In this document: piece by piece, positions 7,974 through 16,212 of the stretch | Layout: every line of letters starts with the position of its first letter | How positions within the stretch are numbered: the first letter of the stretch is position 1 | Source of the DNA: Halalkalibaculum roseum | Lineage (GTDB): Bacteria > Bacteroidota > Rhodothermia > Balneolales > Balneolaceae | Direction: 5' to 3' | Assembly: GCF_011059145.1 (NCBI RefSeq) | Contig: NZ_JAALLT010000004.1 | Coordinates: 547,716 to 611,715 of the forward strand | DNA: 64,000 nucleotides | Notes under the pieces: generated by a model | Database searches by the model: none | The model's input: the letters and a program-made list of their open reading frames with translations, nothing else | Told to the model about the DNA's origin: nothing | Program-made: the position numbers and the translations under genes

Positions 7974-9059
7974 ATGCTACATGCTGTAATTATGGCCGGA
8001 GGATCCGGTACTCGTTTTTGGCCGCGAAGCACTAAAGAAAAGCCCAAACAGTTTCTTAAAATATTCGGTGACCGGACCATGCTCCAAGAGACGGTCGATC
8101 GCATTGAGCCGGTAATTCCGCCAGAGCGAGTCTGGGTGATCACCAACGAGCGATACATGCAGCTGGTTAAGGAACAGCTTCCCGATGTGCCCGAGTCAAA
8201 CATCATCGGTGAACCGGTAGCAAGAAATACGGCCCCTTGCGTAGCATCAGCCGCCACACTGCTGCAGGAAAAAGATCCGGAAGCAACCATGGTAGTGCTA
8301 CCTGCCGATCACAGCATCGGGAATCCGGAAAAGTTTATCACTATCCTGGAAACAGCGGCCCATAAGGCTGACGAAGACGACGCCCTGATAACTATCGGAA
8401 TCCGTCCCGACCGACCGGAAACCGGCTACGGCTATATAGAATTCAGCAAGGACTCCGATGAAACCGTAAAAGGACACGAAGTAAAAAAGGTTGTTCAGTT
8501 CCGGGAGAAGCCCGATCTGAAAACGGCCCGTCAGTTTATATTTTCGGGCAACTTCCTCTGGAACAGCGGGATGTTTGTCTGGAAAGCTGCAGTAATTGCA
8601 AATCAGTTTAAAAAACACCTCCCCGAAGTATACGAGCAGATGGAAGAACTGGAACCGGCCGTGGGTACCAATGAGCAGGGTGAAGCTATCAACAACTTTT
8701 ACCGGAACTGCCCCTCCATCTCCATCGATTACGGCATCATGGAAAAAGCCGAAACCGTGTACGTGGTACCGGGTGAATTCGGCTGGAATGACGTTGGTAG
8801 CTGGCGCGCCGTTTACGATCTGCGCGAAAAAGACGAAAAGGGTAATGTGATCCAGTCAGATACTGCCATTCTGGAATCCTCAGAAAACAATCTAGTGCAC
8901 AGTGAGAACAAAAAGCTGATCACCCTGGTAGGGGTTGAGAACCTGGCTGTAGTAGAAACCGAAGATGCCATTCTGGTATGCAATCTCGATGAATCCCAAG
9001 GTGTGAAACAAATCGTAGAAGCCCTCAAGTCAAACAAAGACCTCGAAAAATATCTCTAA
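7974..9059 (+). CDS. manC: Mannose-1-phosphate guanylyltransferase
   Basis: Makes GDP-mannose from mannose-1-phosphate and GTP for cell-surface polysaccharides. The nucleotidyltransferase signature MAGGSGTRFWPRS is at residues 8-20, followed by KPKQFL, the ARNTAPC segment, the VLPADH metal motif and FREKPD. At 361 residues this is the single-domain form, without a fused phosphomannose isomerase. It lies downstream of the GxxExxY cassette and converges with the hydrolase gene at 9109. No other sugar-nucleotide genes are adjacent. Confidence 0.94.
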   Translation: MLHAVIMAGGSGTRFWPRSTKEKPKQFLKIFGDRTMLQETVDRIEPVIPPERVWVITNERYMQLVKEQLPDVPESNIIGEPVARNTAPCVASAATLLQEKDPEATMVVLPADHSIGNPEKFITILETAAHKADEDDALITIGIRPDRPETGYGYIEFSKDSDETVKGHEVKKVVQFREKPDLKTARQFIFSGNFLWNSGMFVWKAAVIANQFKKHLPEVYEQMEELEPAVGTNEQGEAINNFYRNCPSISIDYGIMEKAETVYVVPGEFGWNDVGSWRAVYDLREKDEKGNVIQSDTAILESSENNLVHSENKKLITLVGVENLAVVETEDAILVCNLDESQGVKQIVEALKSNKDLEKYL

Positions 9060-9062
9060 TAC

Positions 9063-9110
9063 AATGGAACACAGATGACGCTGATACAAAATCCGCGGTT
9101 CCCGTGTTCT
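9063..9110 (+). repeat. Dispersed repeat-like segment between convergent genes
   Basis: This short spacer begins AATGGAACACAGATG, carries CCGCGG in the middle and ends with GTGTTC, the inverted complement of its own GAACAC. It shares its opening with the segment at 67-111 on the other strand. It fills the gap between convergent manC and the hydrolase gene and might also form a weak hairpin. Confidence 0.35.
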
Positions 9111-9870
9111 ATTCCACCTCGACTATAAGCTGATCATAAGCCAGTTGAACATGATCCGGCAGCTTCTTGTTGCTCTCCTCATGATTAACATAGGAGTTCA
9201 TGTGAATTAGATAGGTCTTCGGCACCTCCAGCTCCTCCGCCAGTTCGGCCGCTTCAGGAATCGTCAGGTGTGTGGGATGTTCCGGCTCCCACCTCAATCC
9301 GCTCAGAACTAGCAGTTTGGAACCCCGGATTATATCCTTGGTGCTGTCCGGGATAGACTTTACATCGGTAAGGTAGGATATATCATTCAGCCGAAAGCCC
9401 ATAACCGTGACATTTCCATGATGAGCCGGTAACGGCACAATATTCACATCCCTGAATTCCGTGGCTCGCTCCAGAACATGAATATCCAAAGAGGTTGACC
9501 CGGGATAGCGATTGGGACCGAACATATAATCGAAACGCGAACGAATGGCTTCGGCAGCCTTCTCCGTAGTATAGAGCGGGATGCTTTGATTCTGTTTGTA
9601 GCAGAACGGACGAAGGTCATCGAGTCCCGCGATATGATCCATATGTTCATGAGTAATCAGCACCAGGTCTACCGTATCCAGCCCCGAACGAATACTTTGC
9701 AGGCGAAATTCAGGACCGGTATCGATAACAATAGAACTCTCCTCGCTTTCAACCCAAGCCGAACAGCGCCAGCGAATATCTCTGGGATCTCCCTTCAGCC
9801 GCTCCGAACCGAAGCCTCCTGCTACGGGTACGCCCATCGATGTGCCTGTTCCTAGAAAGGTAAGCTTCAT
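9109..9870 (-). CDS. Metallo-beta-lactamase-fold hydrolase (PhnP-like)
   Basis: A 253-residue metal-dependent phosphodiesterase-like protein. The metal-binding motif HEHMDH is at about residues 75-80, preceded by the family's opening LGTGTSMGVP and the aspartate in IVIDTGPEF; further ligands fall in the PAHHGN and LIHMNS segments. The layout resembles PhnP and related cyclic phosphodiesterases, but no phosphonate genes are present, so the substrate is not assigned. Its ATG directly follows the TAA of the upstream gene (no gap), which implies translational coupling in a three-gene minus-strand operon. Confidence 0.87.
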   Translation of the reverse strand: MKLTFLGTGTSMGVPVAGGFGSERLKGDPRDIRWRCSAWVESEESSIVIDTGPEFRLQSIRSGLDTVDLVLITHEHMDHIAGLDDLRPFCYKQNQSIPLYTTEKAAEAIRSRFDYMFGPNRYPGSTSLDIHVLERATEFRDVNIVPLPAHHGNVTVMGFRLNDISYLTDVKSIPDSTKDIIRGSKLLVLSGLRWEPEHPTHLTIPEAAELAEELEVPKTYLIHMNSYVNHEESNKKLPDHVQLAYDQLIVEVE

Positions 9871-10176
9871 TTAATCCAGGTCAATGTCCAGTTCTTCAAT
9901 TTCACTCTCAGCAAACTGATCGAAACGATCCCACAGCTCTTCCAGATGCTTGCGAACCGCCGGTTTAATGTAGATATCCTGCAGCTCCTTGTCATGCAGT
10001 ACGCGGGCCAACAAGCCAACCTGCTGCTGAAGAGGTTTGTTTTTATTCATCACCACTAACATATCTCCTTCCATGATGCAATGGTCACCACGAAACGTGC
10101 CACGCTCCTTGCGAATGGTGTAGCCCGCCTGTTCCACGAGCTGCTCAAGTTCAATAATCAGTTTTTCAGATTTCAT
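9871..10176 (-). CDS. Conserved hypothetical protein, 101 residues
   Basis: Not recognised as a named family. The protein is small and charged, with a predicted amphipathic N-terminal helix (EKLIIELEQLVEQAG), a central beta-rich part (GDHCIMEGDMLVVMNK) and an acidic C-terminus (EIEELDIDLD). It is sandwiched between an outer-membrane protein gene seven bases upstream and the metallo-hydrolase gene immediately downstream, so it is very likely translated. The tight coupling suggests a shared function with the hydrolase, but nothing in the sequence says what. Confidence 0.7.
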   Translation of the reverse strand: MKSEKLIIELEQLVEQAGYTIRKERGTFRGDHCIMEGDMLVVMNKNKPLQQQVGLLARVLHDKELQDIYIKPAVRKHLEELWDRFDQFAESEIEELDIDLD

Positions 10177-10183
10177 ACATCTA

Positions 10184-10972
10184 TTAGAATGTTACACCTA
10201 CCAGAATGCTGTGAGAGGTAAGGTCATAATCAAATTCATTCTCATCAACGTCAAACCGGTTAAATTTGTAATTGTAGCCCAGGCTCAACCCGGTATCCCC
10301 GAATACGCGATCGAGAAACAATCTGAACTTCCCGTCAAGTTTTGCAAGGCTACCCCCAAAAGTACCTCCGGTGGCAAAAGAAAACCCGTAATGCGGTACA
10401 AATCCCGCCTGTATTCTGACGCGTTCGGAAGGACGCACACCGATAAAACCACCGAGTCCGGCTGCCAAGGCCCCCTGGCGAAATTGCGTAGCGTTGGTGA
10501 TACTCTCATCCGAATTCACCGAAGTCAGGCTGGAAACCAGTTGAAAAGGAATCTGGATGGTCAGCTGTTTCTGCCTGAGAATAGAAAAACTGTACCCGGC
10601 TTGCACACCCGCGTCAAAGTAAGAAAAATCATCAATGCCGGTGAGCTGCCCGCCGGTAGCCAGGAAAAACTGTAGCGCAGGTGTTTCCAGTCGAAGGCGC
10701 ACCAGGGATCCTGAAAAAGCAAAACGTCCTTCGTTTGCAGGCACGTCCAGGGCACCTCCCTGGTATTCAAAATCAATAGGTTCCAGACCCAGGTAAATAC
10801 CCGTGGTGGGAATATCGATTCGACCGGGTTCACCACCCACTGAAAACATCTGGGCCTTAGCATCTGCGGCAAAAAATACCAGAAAAACCAGGAGTGTCAG
10901 AAATATATTTTTATTTTCGAGCAAACGGGAATGCTGTGTTAAATTTTCACATTTCATATCTGAACGTATCAC
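10184..10972 (-). CDS. Putative outer-membrane beta-barrel protein
   Basis: An exported protein with a hydrophobic signal segment (NIFLTLLVFLVFFAADAKAQ) followed by about 225 residues of alternating polar and hydrophobic strands rich in Gly and aromatic residues. It ends in a terminal phenylalanine (SILVGVTF), the usual C-terminal barrel signature. The longest frame starts at a GTG (10972); an ATG at 10957 or a TTG nearer the signal segment would give a more normal signal peptide. First gene of a three-gene operon with the 101-residue protein and the hydrolase, and divergent from the peroxidase gene with only about 20-35 bp between starts. Confidence 0.75.
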   Translation of the reverse strand: MIRSDMKCENLTQHSRLLENKNIFLTLLVFLVFFAADAKAQMFSVGGEPGRIDIPTTGIYLGLEPIDFEYQGGALDVPANEGRFAFSGSLVRLRLETPALQFFLATGGQLTGIDDFSYFDAGVQAGYSFSILRQKQLTIQIPFQLVSSLTSVNSDESITNATQFRQGALAAGLGGFIGVRPSERVRIQAGFVPHYGFSFATGGTFGGSLAKLDGKFRLFLDRVFGDTGLSLGYNYKFNRFDVDENEFDYDLTSHSILVGVTF

Positions 10973-10993
10973 ATTAATTGATGGAAATAAACT

Positions 10994-11545
10994 ATGAAAT
11001 CTCTGGGTCTACTTATAATACTATCTCTTATGGGAATAAGCCTAACACAAATGGATGATGGTACCGTTTACCAGTTTGAACCCGAGAACATCGACGGAGA
11101 AGTAACCCCCCTGAGTAATTATGAAGGAAAGGTACTTTTAATCGTCAACACGGCCTCAAAATGTGGATACACCCCTCAGTACGAAGGTCTGCAGGCTATT
11201 TATGAAGAGTATAAAGATCAAGGTCTTGTAGTGATGGGTTTTCCTGCCAATAATTTTGGGGGACAAGAACCGGGAACGGACGAGGAAATTAAACAGTTTT
11301 GTAGGGTGAACTTTGACGTAGGATTCCCAATGTTTTCAAAGGTATCCGTTAAAGGTGACGATATTCATCCACTGTTTGATTACCTGACGAAAAGTGAAAA
11401 TCCTGATTTCAGCGGTGAAATAAACTGGAATTTTGAGAAGTTCCTCGTTGACAAGAAAGGAAATTTGATACACCGATTTAGAAGCAAAGTGAAACCTCAG
11501 AGTGATGAACTGATTAATGCAATAGAACAAGCATTAAACAGTTAA
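10994..11545 (+). CDS. Glutathione peroxidase family protein (exported, Cys-type)
   Basis: Thiol peroxidase that reduces hydroperoxides. The catalytic cysteine is in NTASKCGYTPQY (encoded TGT, so not selenocysteine), with the partner Gln in NNFGGQEPG and Trp in the INWNFEKFLV motif; FCRVNFDVGFPMF holds a second conserved cysteine. The first about 19 residues form a signal peptide (MKSLGLLIILSLMGISLTQ), so it probably acts in the periplasm, likely with thioredoxin-like donors rather than glutathione. A strong terminator follows. Confidence 0.92.
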   Translation: MKSLGLLIILSLMGISLTQMDDGTVYQFEPENIDGEVTPLSNYEGKVLLIVNTASKCGYTPQYEGLQAIYEEYKDQGLVVMGFPANNFGGQEPGTDEEIKQFCRVNFDVGFPMFSKVSVKGDDIHPLFDYLTKSENPDFSGEINWNFEKFLVDKKGNLIHRFRSKVKPQSDELINAIEQALNS

Positions 11546-11586
11546 GTTAATGTATCCCTAACATACATCCCATCACCATCCCGACA

Positions 11587-11623
11587 GAGGGCCGTAACTG
11601 ATACTTACGGTCCTCCTTTTTTT
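11587..11623 (+). terminator. Rho-independent terminator after glutathione peroxidase
   Basis: An 11-bp stem (11587-11597 with 11605-11615, one G-U pair) with a seven-base loop is followed by seven T residues. It sits 42 bases after the peroxidase stop. Confidence 0.85.
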
Positions 11624-11690
11624 ATGCACTGTATAACAACGGCTTTACTAAACTTCCAAAAGTTTAGTAAAGATCAGGTAAAAGTTGACA

Positions 11691-12083
11691 TCAATTCAAC
11701 ATGTGCGAAACCAGACGAAACTCAGGTATGCGCACTTTAATGTCTGTGCCGTCTTCCCGCTCCATTAGGTAGTAGCCTTTCATGCTCCCCTTGTAGGACT
11801 TTAACACACAAAAGCTGTTGTAGCTATGTTCGCCATTCGGTTCGATTACCGGCTGCTTGCCAATAACCCCGTCGCCGTCCACATTATACTGCTCACCGAT
11901 AGAATCGCTGATCTCCCAGTGACGCTTTAACAGCTGTACCGGTTGGTCGCTCATATTCCGTATGGTTATGAAGTAGGCAAACACATGTTTGCCGGCAACC
12001 GGACTCGATTCCTCTTCCAAATAGAGCGGCTTAACCTCCACGCTGATGTCGTACGATATTTCTATAAAAGTCTGTTGATACAT
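11691..12083 (-). CDS. apaG: ApaG domain protein
   Basis: A 130-residue protein of the ApaG family (fibronectin type III-like fold), linked by genetics to divalent-cation homeostasis and diadenosine-tetraphosphate metabolism in enterobacteria. Family hallmarks seen: the N-terminal ISVEVKPLYLEE stretch, YFITIRNMSDQPVQLLKRHWEI, VIGKQPVIEPNGEHSYNS, and the GSMKGYYLM segment. The length is typical. It converges with the peroxidase gene and has no operon partner in view. Confidence 0.93.
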   Translation of the reverse strand: MYQQTFIEISYDISVEVKPLYLEEESSPVAGKHVFAYFITIRNMSDQPVQLLKRHWEISDSIGEQYNVDGDGVIGKQPVIEPNGEHSYNSFCVLKSYKGSMKGYYLMEREDGTDIKVRIPEFRLVSHMLN

Positions 12084-12297
12084 AACGATGGCTAAATAAC
12101 ATTTTTCCCCGACTAAGTAAATTCGAATTTCATAATAAATAGAAATAAAAAAGGTTCAATTATTCCTTGACATATGAGTGGTAAGGTGGTTATATTTGGT
12201 GCTCTGATTCAAACGGGTCCTAATCACAAATTTTAAATATTTATCAATTGAGATTTGTTTGGTATTTGACGTTTGAATCTCGAGATATTAAAAATAC

Positions 12298-12371
12298 GGT
12301 CCGGTAGTTCAGTTGGTTAGAACGCCTGCCTGTCACGCAGGAGGTCGAGGGTTCGAGTCCCTTCCGGATCG
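12298..12371 (+). tRNA. tRNA-Asp (anticodon GTC)
   Basis: A full cloverleaf is visible. The acceptor stem pairs GGTCCGG with CCGGATC (one G-T pair), the anticodon stem CCTGC/GCAGG encloses the loop with GTC, and the T arm has GGTTCGAGTCC. The discriminator base is G and no CCA is encoded. A strong terminator follows directly. Confidence 0.96.
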
Positions 12372-12380
12372 CATCTCCAC

Positions 12381-12415
12381 AAGCCCTTAACTCACATAGA
12401 GTTAAGGGCTTTTTT
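12381..12415 (+). terminator. Rho-independent terminator after tRNA-Asp
   Basis: A perfect 13-bp stem (12381-12393 with 12399-12411) with a five-base loop runs into a T-tract. It ends the tRNA transcript ten bases after the gene. Confidence 0.92.
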
Positions 12416-12910
12416 ATATACATACGTGTATTGTTTCGAAAGAGGATCTCTCACTTTCGGAACAAAATTCAGAATAGCTTAGAACCCGCCTTAGTAACCA
12501 ATTTTATTTTCAACAGGCATACCTTAGCTGGTGAGAAACAAACTCTTTATCCAAATAATCCTTCCTTTATTCCCCTGTTATTTTCAGATAGCCGGTTTTT
12601 TTATTTTTTGTTGTAACCATCTCAAATTGAATAGTCATAATACCATGTAAGATAATAGTAAGTTTGGCATGACTTACTTAATAATTCCCCTAGCGATGAG
12701 TTGTGCTTGGGGAATTTTTTGTTCGTCAGCTTCCTATCTAAGAGAACTTAGAAACGTCAATTTCAAAGATTGAAATTAGTTCTGTTAAGATATTGAAAAG
12801 GTCTTGTGATAATTATTGATCTCGGAAAAATGGATAGGATAAGTAACAAGAAAATAAAGATTAGCAACTTTGTAATTAAAAAGTTGCTTTACAATAAATT
12901 GAAAAATTAT
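12416..12910. other. Gene-poor AT-rich stretch downstream of tRNA-Asp
   Basis: About 500 bases without a credible gene. Short open frames at 12431-12616 and 12806-13039 lack start signals, and the second runs through a terminator. The segment is visibly richer in A and T than the housekeeping regions. It contains one more terminator-like hairpin (12683-12720) with no obvious gene before it, which could mark a small RNA or the scar of a lost gene. Confidence 0.45.
12683..12720 (+). terminator. Terminator-like hairpin without an upstream gene
   Basis: AATTCCCC (12683-12690) pairs with GGGGAATT (12709-12716), with an inner AGC/GCT pairing, followed by a T-run to 12720. No recognisable gene ends nearby; the closest upstream transcript is the tRNA, which has its own terminator at 12381. 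A small RNA between 12416 and 12683 is possible but unsupported. Confidence 0.6.
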
Positions 12911-12946
12911 TTAGAGCGAGATATCCAAGCTCGCTCTAAATTTTTT
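12911..12946 (-). terminator. Bidirectional terminator after secreted-protein gene
   Basis: A perfect 10-bp stem, TTAGAGCGAG with CTCGCTCTAA (12911-12920 and 12930-12939), has T-rich sequence on the plus side and A-rich sequence on the other. It begins within a few bases of the stop of the minus-strand gene at 12949 and should end that transcript. Confidence 0.8.
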
Positions 12947-12948
12947 AA

Positions 12949-13437
12949 CTATTTGCAGCTCACACTGGCGTTAATTGCATCAATAGTTACTTCTCCATTT
13001 GCATTGATAGTAACATGGGAATTTACATGGAGTAAATAATTATTACCTGTTCCAGGTCCGATAATTCTAAAATTATTATAAAATGTGTAGTTGAATGACT
13101 CGCCATTAGAAATAAAATTGGTAGTAGAACCTGTCAAGCCTGTAGCCTGATACCTATCGCCTGTTTCTTGTCCAATTAAATCCCAATATTGATGAGGCTG
13201 AACATGAGATTTAATATGTACCCCACCATTTGCATCCAAAGTCAATTTTGATACAAATTGCAATTGTACATTATCAGCTATGACAAATTCACCGACCCCA
13301 TTATTTGCGCAAGGTATCAAAGTAAAAAATGATATGGTTTCTCTTTCAACAACAGTTTGTGAATAAGCATCATTAGTTACTAATAAACCAAAAGCAAAAA
13401 ACGATACAAGTATTAGGTGATAACTCTTTTTAATCAT
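12949..13437 (-). CDS. Secreted protein of unknown function, 162 residues
   Basis: Family not recognised. An N-terminal signal peptide (residues 1 to about 26, ending DAYSQ) is followed by a mature part of about 136 residues that looks all-beta: many Asn, Gly and Thr residues and repeated short strands such as KLTLDANGGVHIKSHV and SHVTINANGEVTIDAI, which resemble each other. There are two cysteines (LIPCAN and the C-terminal SVSCK) that could pair after export. A strong ribosome-binding site (GAGGAGG) precedes ATG. A copy of the 21-bp-period direct-repeat motif lies about 94 bases upstream, suggesting shared control with genes at 35-38 kb. Confidence 0.72.
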   Translation of the reverse strand: MIKKSYHLILVSFFAFGLLVTNDAYSQTVVERETISFFTLIPCANNGVGEFVIADNVQLQFVSKLTLDANGGVHIKSHVQPHQYWDLIGQETGDRYQATGLTGSTTNFISNGESFNYTFYNNFRIIGPGTGNNYLLHVNSHVTINANGEVTIDAINASVSCK

Positions 13438-13531
13438 AGCATAACCTCCTCTCTAAATTTTATAATTGAGTAGGTATTAGCTGCTATAGAAGACAATTAA
13501 TTCTCTTGAAGTTAATCTCACTATAAAACAT

Positions 13532-13561
13532 TTGGACTTTAGCTACAAATGTTTTGTGACC
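13532..13561 (-). promoter_or_regulatory. Putative operator, weaker copy D of the 21-bp direct-repeat motif
   Basis: On the minus strand the segment reads ACATTTG, four bases, then TAAAGTCCAA. This matches copy C at 35460 closely (ACATTTG, four bases, GAAAGTCCAA). The downstream half-site GCTAAAGTCCAA is clear (plus coordinates 13532-13543); the other half-site is poor and probably displaced by one base. It points toward the secreted-protein gene starting at 13437, about 94 bases away. Confidence 0.4.
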
Positions 13562-13875
13562 CTTATACTAATGGGTATTCGAATAAAGTTGATATGCACC
13601 TATCTCCAAAGTCTTCAGTAAGTTTCTTATTCGTCACAAAATCGACTTTTATTGAAATTCTTTCCCCAATTAAATTCAATGCCACATCTGGAGTTCAGGT
13701 TCAAAAACAGAATTTGTCAGTTAAAATGGACGAGATCAGTTCAGGTTTTGCAATTGGCTCAATTCGAACGGTTACAATAAGTGAGGTACAAATTATCAGC
13801 CACCTAAACCAGGCAAATCTATCCGTGTATTCTGAGTTCCCTCCTACAGTAGGATCTACTTTTAAAGCGGAATAA
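13549..13875 (+). CDS. Hypothetical protein, 108 residues (doubtful)
   Basis: An open frame of 108 codons beginning ATG TTT TGT GAC. The middle and end (for example KFNATSGVQVQKQNLSVKMDEIS and VTISEVQIISHL) read like a beta-rich domain, and the composition is not obviously that of non-coding DNA. There is no ribosome-binding site or family resemblance, and the start lies inside a putative operator of the divergent gene. It may be a decayed fragment, a real small protein with a later start, or chance. Confidence 0.3.
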   Translation: MFCDPYTNGYSNKVDMHLSPKSSVSFLFVTKSTFIEILSPIKFNATSGVQVQKQNLSVKMDEISSGFAIGSIRTVTISEVQIISHLNQANLSVYSEFPPTVGSTFKAE

Positions 13876-13966
13876 AAAATCAGTCAACCGGTACAGTTTA
13901 ATAACTACCGGTCATCGGTGCAGAATAGTTCATAGCTGTTACCCGGCAAAAGAACCAATCAAATAG

Positions 13967-13995
13967 TTGTCATTATTTGGTTTATAGCTATATTG
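13967..13995 (+). promoter_or_regulatory. Candidate promoter upstream of the amine oxidase gene
   Basis: TTG at 13967-13969 is followed after 19 bases by TATATTG (13989-13995). This fits the Bacteroidota housekeeping layout (TTG near -33 and TAnnTTTG-like near -7). The 35-base surrounding segment is repeated with few changes at 20617-20645, with the same 19-base spacing. The amine oxidase start is about 140 bases downstream. Confidence 0.4.
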
Positions 13996-14136
13996 ACAAA
14001 GTCATTTCTATTAAAAGCTAAATACAAGTGTAAAGAATGAGGGTGTATTTAGGCTAAGATTGAACTCTTACATGCAATAATAACATGCGAGCAGATCCTG
14101 GATTTTTGTTTGCCTGCTAAACTTTATGATAAATCT

Positions 14137-16107
14137 ATGAAAACACTTTCAGTTCTGTTAATGTCTCTTTTATTGATGGCGTCTTATCAAAATATCTCTG
14201 CGCAAAATAACTCCCATCCGCTTGATCCTTTAACCTGGCAGGAATACTGGACGGTTCTTGAAACGCTTCAGGAAGCCGGTAATCTCGATGCAGAGACCCG
14301 CTTTTCACATATTAATTTAGTTTCACCGGATAAGCAGGATGTTTGGAATTGGAACGGTACCGATACTATTCCAAGGATGGTATATGCTACAGTTCACCAG
14401 GGGTCAGATACTTATAAAGCTGTGGTAGATGCAAAAAATCGAACATTAGCATCTTGGGAAAAACTTGTAGGAATACAACCGACTTGGCTGGGAGAGGAGT
14501 TTGGGAAGATGTCCGCAAAAGCCAAACAGCACCCGGATTTTATTGCAGCGATGAAAAAGCGGGGATATGATGATCTCACTTTGATAGACATCTTTTTTGG
14601 CCCACCCGGTTATTTCGGTACTGAAGAAGAAGTAGGTCGTCGCATTGCTCACGGACACGCCAGTGATCCACGAGGGTTTCGGAACAGGTGGGGACGTCAT
14701 ATTCAAGGTCTGACGGTAGTAGCAGATATGCATACTATGGAAGTGTTGCGTGTAGTTGATGAAGGAGTAGTACCTGCTTCAGATACAAACATTGATTTTA
14801 ACTTTTCTTCCATACCCAATATACGGGAAGTGCCTGGAAAAATAATTATTCATCAACCCAACGGTTCAGGATTTGAGATTGAAGGGCATGAAGTAGAGTG
14901 GCAAAAATGGAGGTTTCATGTTCGCCCGGACCATCGTGTTGGTATGGTGATGTCAACCATTACCTATGGTGATGACAACGATCAGCGGAGAATTATGTAT
15001 GAAGGTTTTCTATCCGAAATATTTGTCCCATATATGGACCCCGCCTTTGACTGGTATCCCAGAAACTTCATTGACTTAGGCGAATATACCGCCGGTGGAT
15101 TTACCAATCCCCTTTTACGGGGCCTTGATGCCCCGGATTATGCTTATTACATGGACGGCCTGTTTATGCACGATAACGGTCAGCCAAAACATGTCCCAAA
15201 TTTGATAGCCATTTTTGAACGGGAGTCAGGTGATCCCTCCTGGCGACATAACAGTAGTGCGATGGGACCGGAAAGCCGTGTCAAACGCGATCTCGTTGTT
15301 AGAGCTGCCGCTGTTGTTGGTAATTACGACTATATTCTGGACTGGGTGTTTCAGCAGGACGGCTCTATAGTGGTTCGTGCAGGTGCTACAGGTATTGCTG
15401 AAGCCAAATCCACCATTCAGAAAGATGCCACGGAAGCTCTATCCTCAAATTCACGAGATGATGCATACGGGCGGTTTGTAGATCCGCATATTGTTGCTGT
15501 TAACCACGATCACTATTTCAGTTATCGCTTGGATATGGATGTAGATGGTAGCGATAACAGCTTACAAATAGACCGGTTGACTACTAAAATTCTCCCCGAA
15601 GACCATCCCAGAAGAAGCGTCTGGGTGGGCGAATCAACTGTTGCTAAAAATGAAAGGGATGGCAAACTAATTAAGAAAATAGAGAACCCCGCACTTTGGA
15701 GAGTAATAAGTAACTCGCGCAAAAACCATGTCGGGTATCCTACCAGCTATCAATTAATGCCCGGCGTTACGGCACTTACTAAATTAAGCAAGGATGATTA
15801 TCCGCGAAGAAGAGCCGGCTTTATAAATAATCACTTGTGGGTAACTCCCCGGAATAAAAATGAGTATTTTGCTGCCGGTGAATTTCCTACTTTAAGTGAA
15901 CCCGGAGAAGGTTTACCCAAGTGGACCAGTGCAAATCGTTCTATTGAAAATCAAGATATCGTTCTCTGGTACACCATGTCTATGCATCATATGGTCCGCG
16001 CCGAAGACTGGCCTGTGATGCCGGTTCTCTGGCATTCATTTGAGTTGAGACCCTTTGATTTTTTCGATCGAAACCCGGCCCTGGATTTGCCTAAAAGCAC
16101 TCACTAA
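14137..16107 (+). CDS. Exported copper amine oxidase
   Basis: Quinoprotein that oxidises primary amines to aldehydes, releasing ammonia and hydrogen peroxide. A signal peptide (residues 1-23, ending ISAQ) points to the periplasm or cell surface. The 656-residue chain carries the topaquinone motif Asn-Tyr-Asp in VGNYDYILDW, whose Tyr is the cofactor precursor, the paired copper ligands HDH in VNHDHYFSYRLDMDVDG, and the third histidine region followed by EDWPVMP near the C-terminus. YYMDG upstream is the likely region of the catalytic base. The ATG at 14137 starts the signal peptide; a TTG 27 bases earlier is possible but adds nothing sensible. It stands alone and is followed by a terminator. 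Confidence 0.88.
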   Translation: MKTLSVLLMSLLLMASYQNISAQNNSHPLDPLTWQEYWTVLETLQEAGNLDAETRFSHINLVSPDKQDVWNWNGTDTIPRMVYATVHQGSDTYKAVVDAKNRTLASWEKLVGIQPTWLGEEFGKMSAKAKQHPDFIAAMKKRGYDDLTLIDIFFGPPGYFGTEEEVGRRIAHGHASDPRGFRNRWGRHIQGLTVVADMHTMEVLRVVDEGVVPASDTNIDFNFSSIPNIREVPGKIIIHQPNGSGFEIEGHEVEWQKWRFHVRPDHRVGMVMSTITYGDDNDQRRIMYEGFLSEIFVPYMDPAFDWYPRNFIDLGEYTAGGFTNPLLRGLDAPDYAYYMDGLFMHDNGQPKHVPNLIAIFERESGDPSWRHNSSAMGPESRVKRDLVVRAAAVVGNYDYILDWVFQQDGSIVVRAGATGIAEAKSTIQKDATEALSSNSRDDAYGRFVDPHIVAVNHDHYFSYRLDMDVDGSDNSLQIDRLTTKILPEDHPRRSVWVGESTVAKNERDGKLIKKIENPALWRVISNSRKNHVGYPTSYQLMPGVTALTKLSKDDYPRRRAGFINNHLWVTPRNKNEYFAAGEFPTLSEPGEGLPKWTSANRSIENQDIVLWYTMSMHHMVRAEDWPVMPVLWHSFELRPFDFFDRNPALDLPKSTH

Positions 16108-16179
16108 AACATTGTTTTCCTTAAAGGAAAACTGATCCAAATAATACGATAACATGTATTAGAATTTAATTGATCATAG

Positions 16180-16212
16180 AAAAGGCCTGCCAGACTTTGC
16201 GGGCCTTTTTCT
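16180..16212 (+). terminator. Rho-independent terminator after amine oxidase
   Basis: An 11-bp stem (16180-16190 with 16199-16209, one T-G pair) ends in a T-tract. It lies 73 bases after the amine oxidase stop. Confidence 0.8.

Noticed and set aside
10211-10675. 154-codon open frame on the plus strand opposite the outer-membrane protein gene
   Set aside because: The minus-strand gene has a signal peptide, barrel pattern and operon context; the plus frame has none.
11155-11175. Selenocysteine possibility in glutathione peroxidase
   Set aside because: The catalytic codon is TGT (cysteine), not TGA.
12431-12616. 61-codon open frame after tRNA-Asp
   Set aside because: No start signal, low-complexity AT-rich ending, no resemblance to a protein family.
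12806-13039. 77-codon open frame on the plus strand
   Set aside because: It runs through a bidirectional terminator and antisense to the secreted-protein gene.
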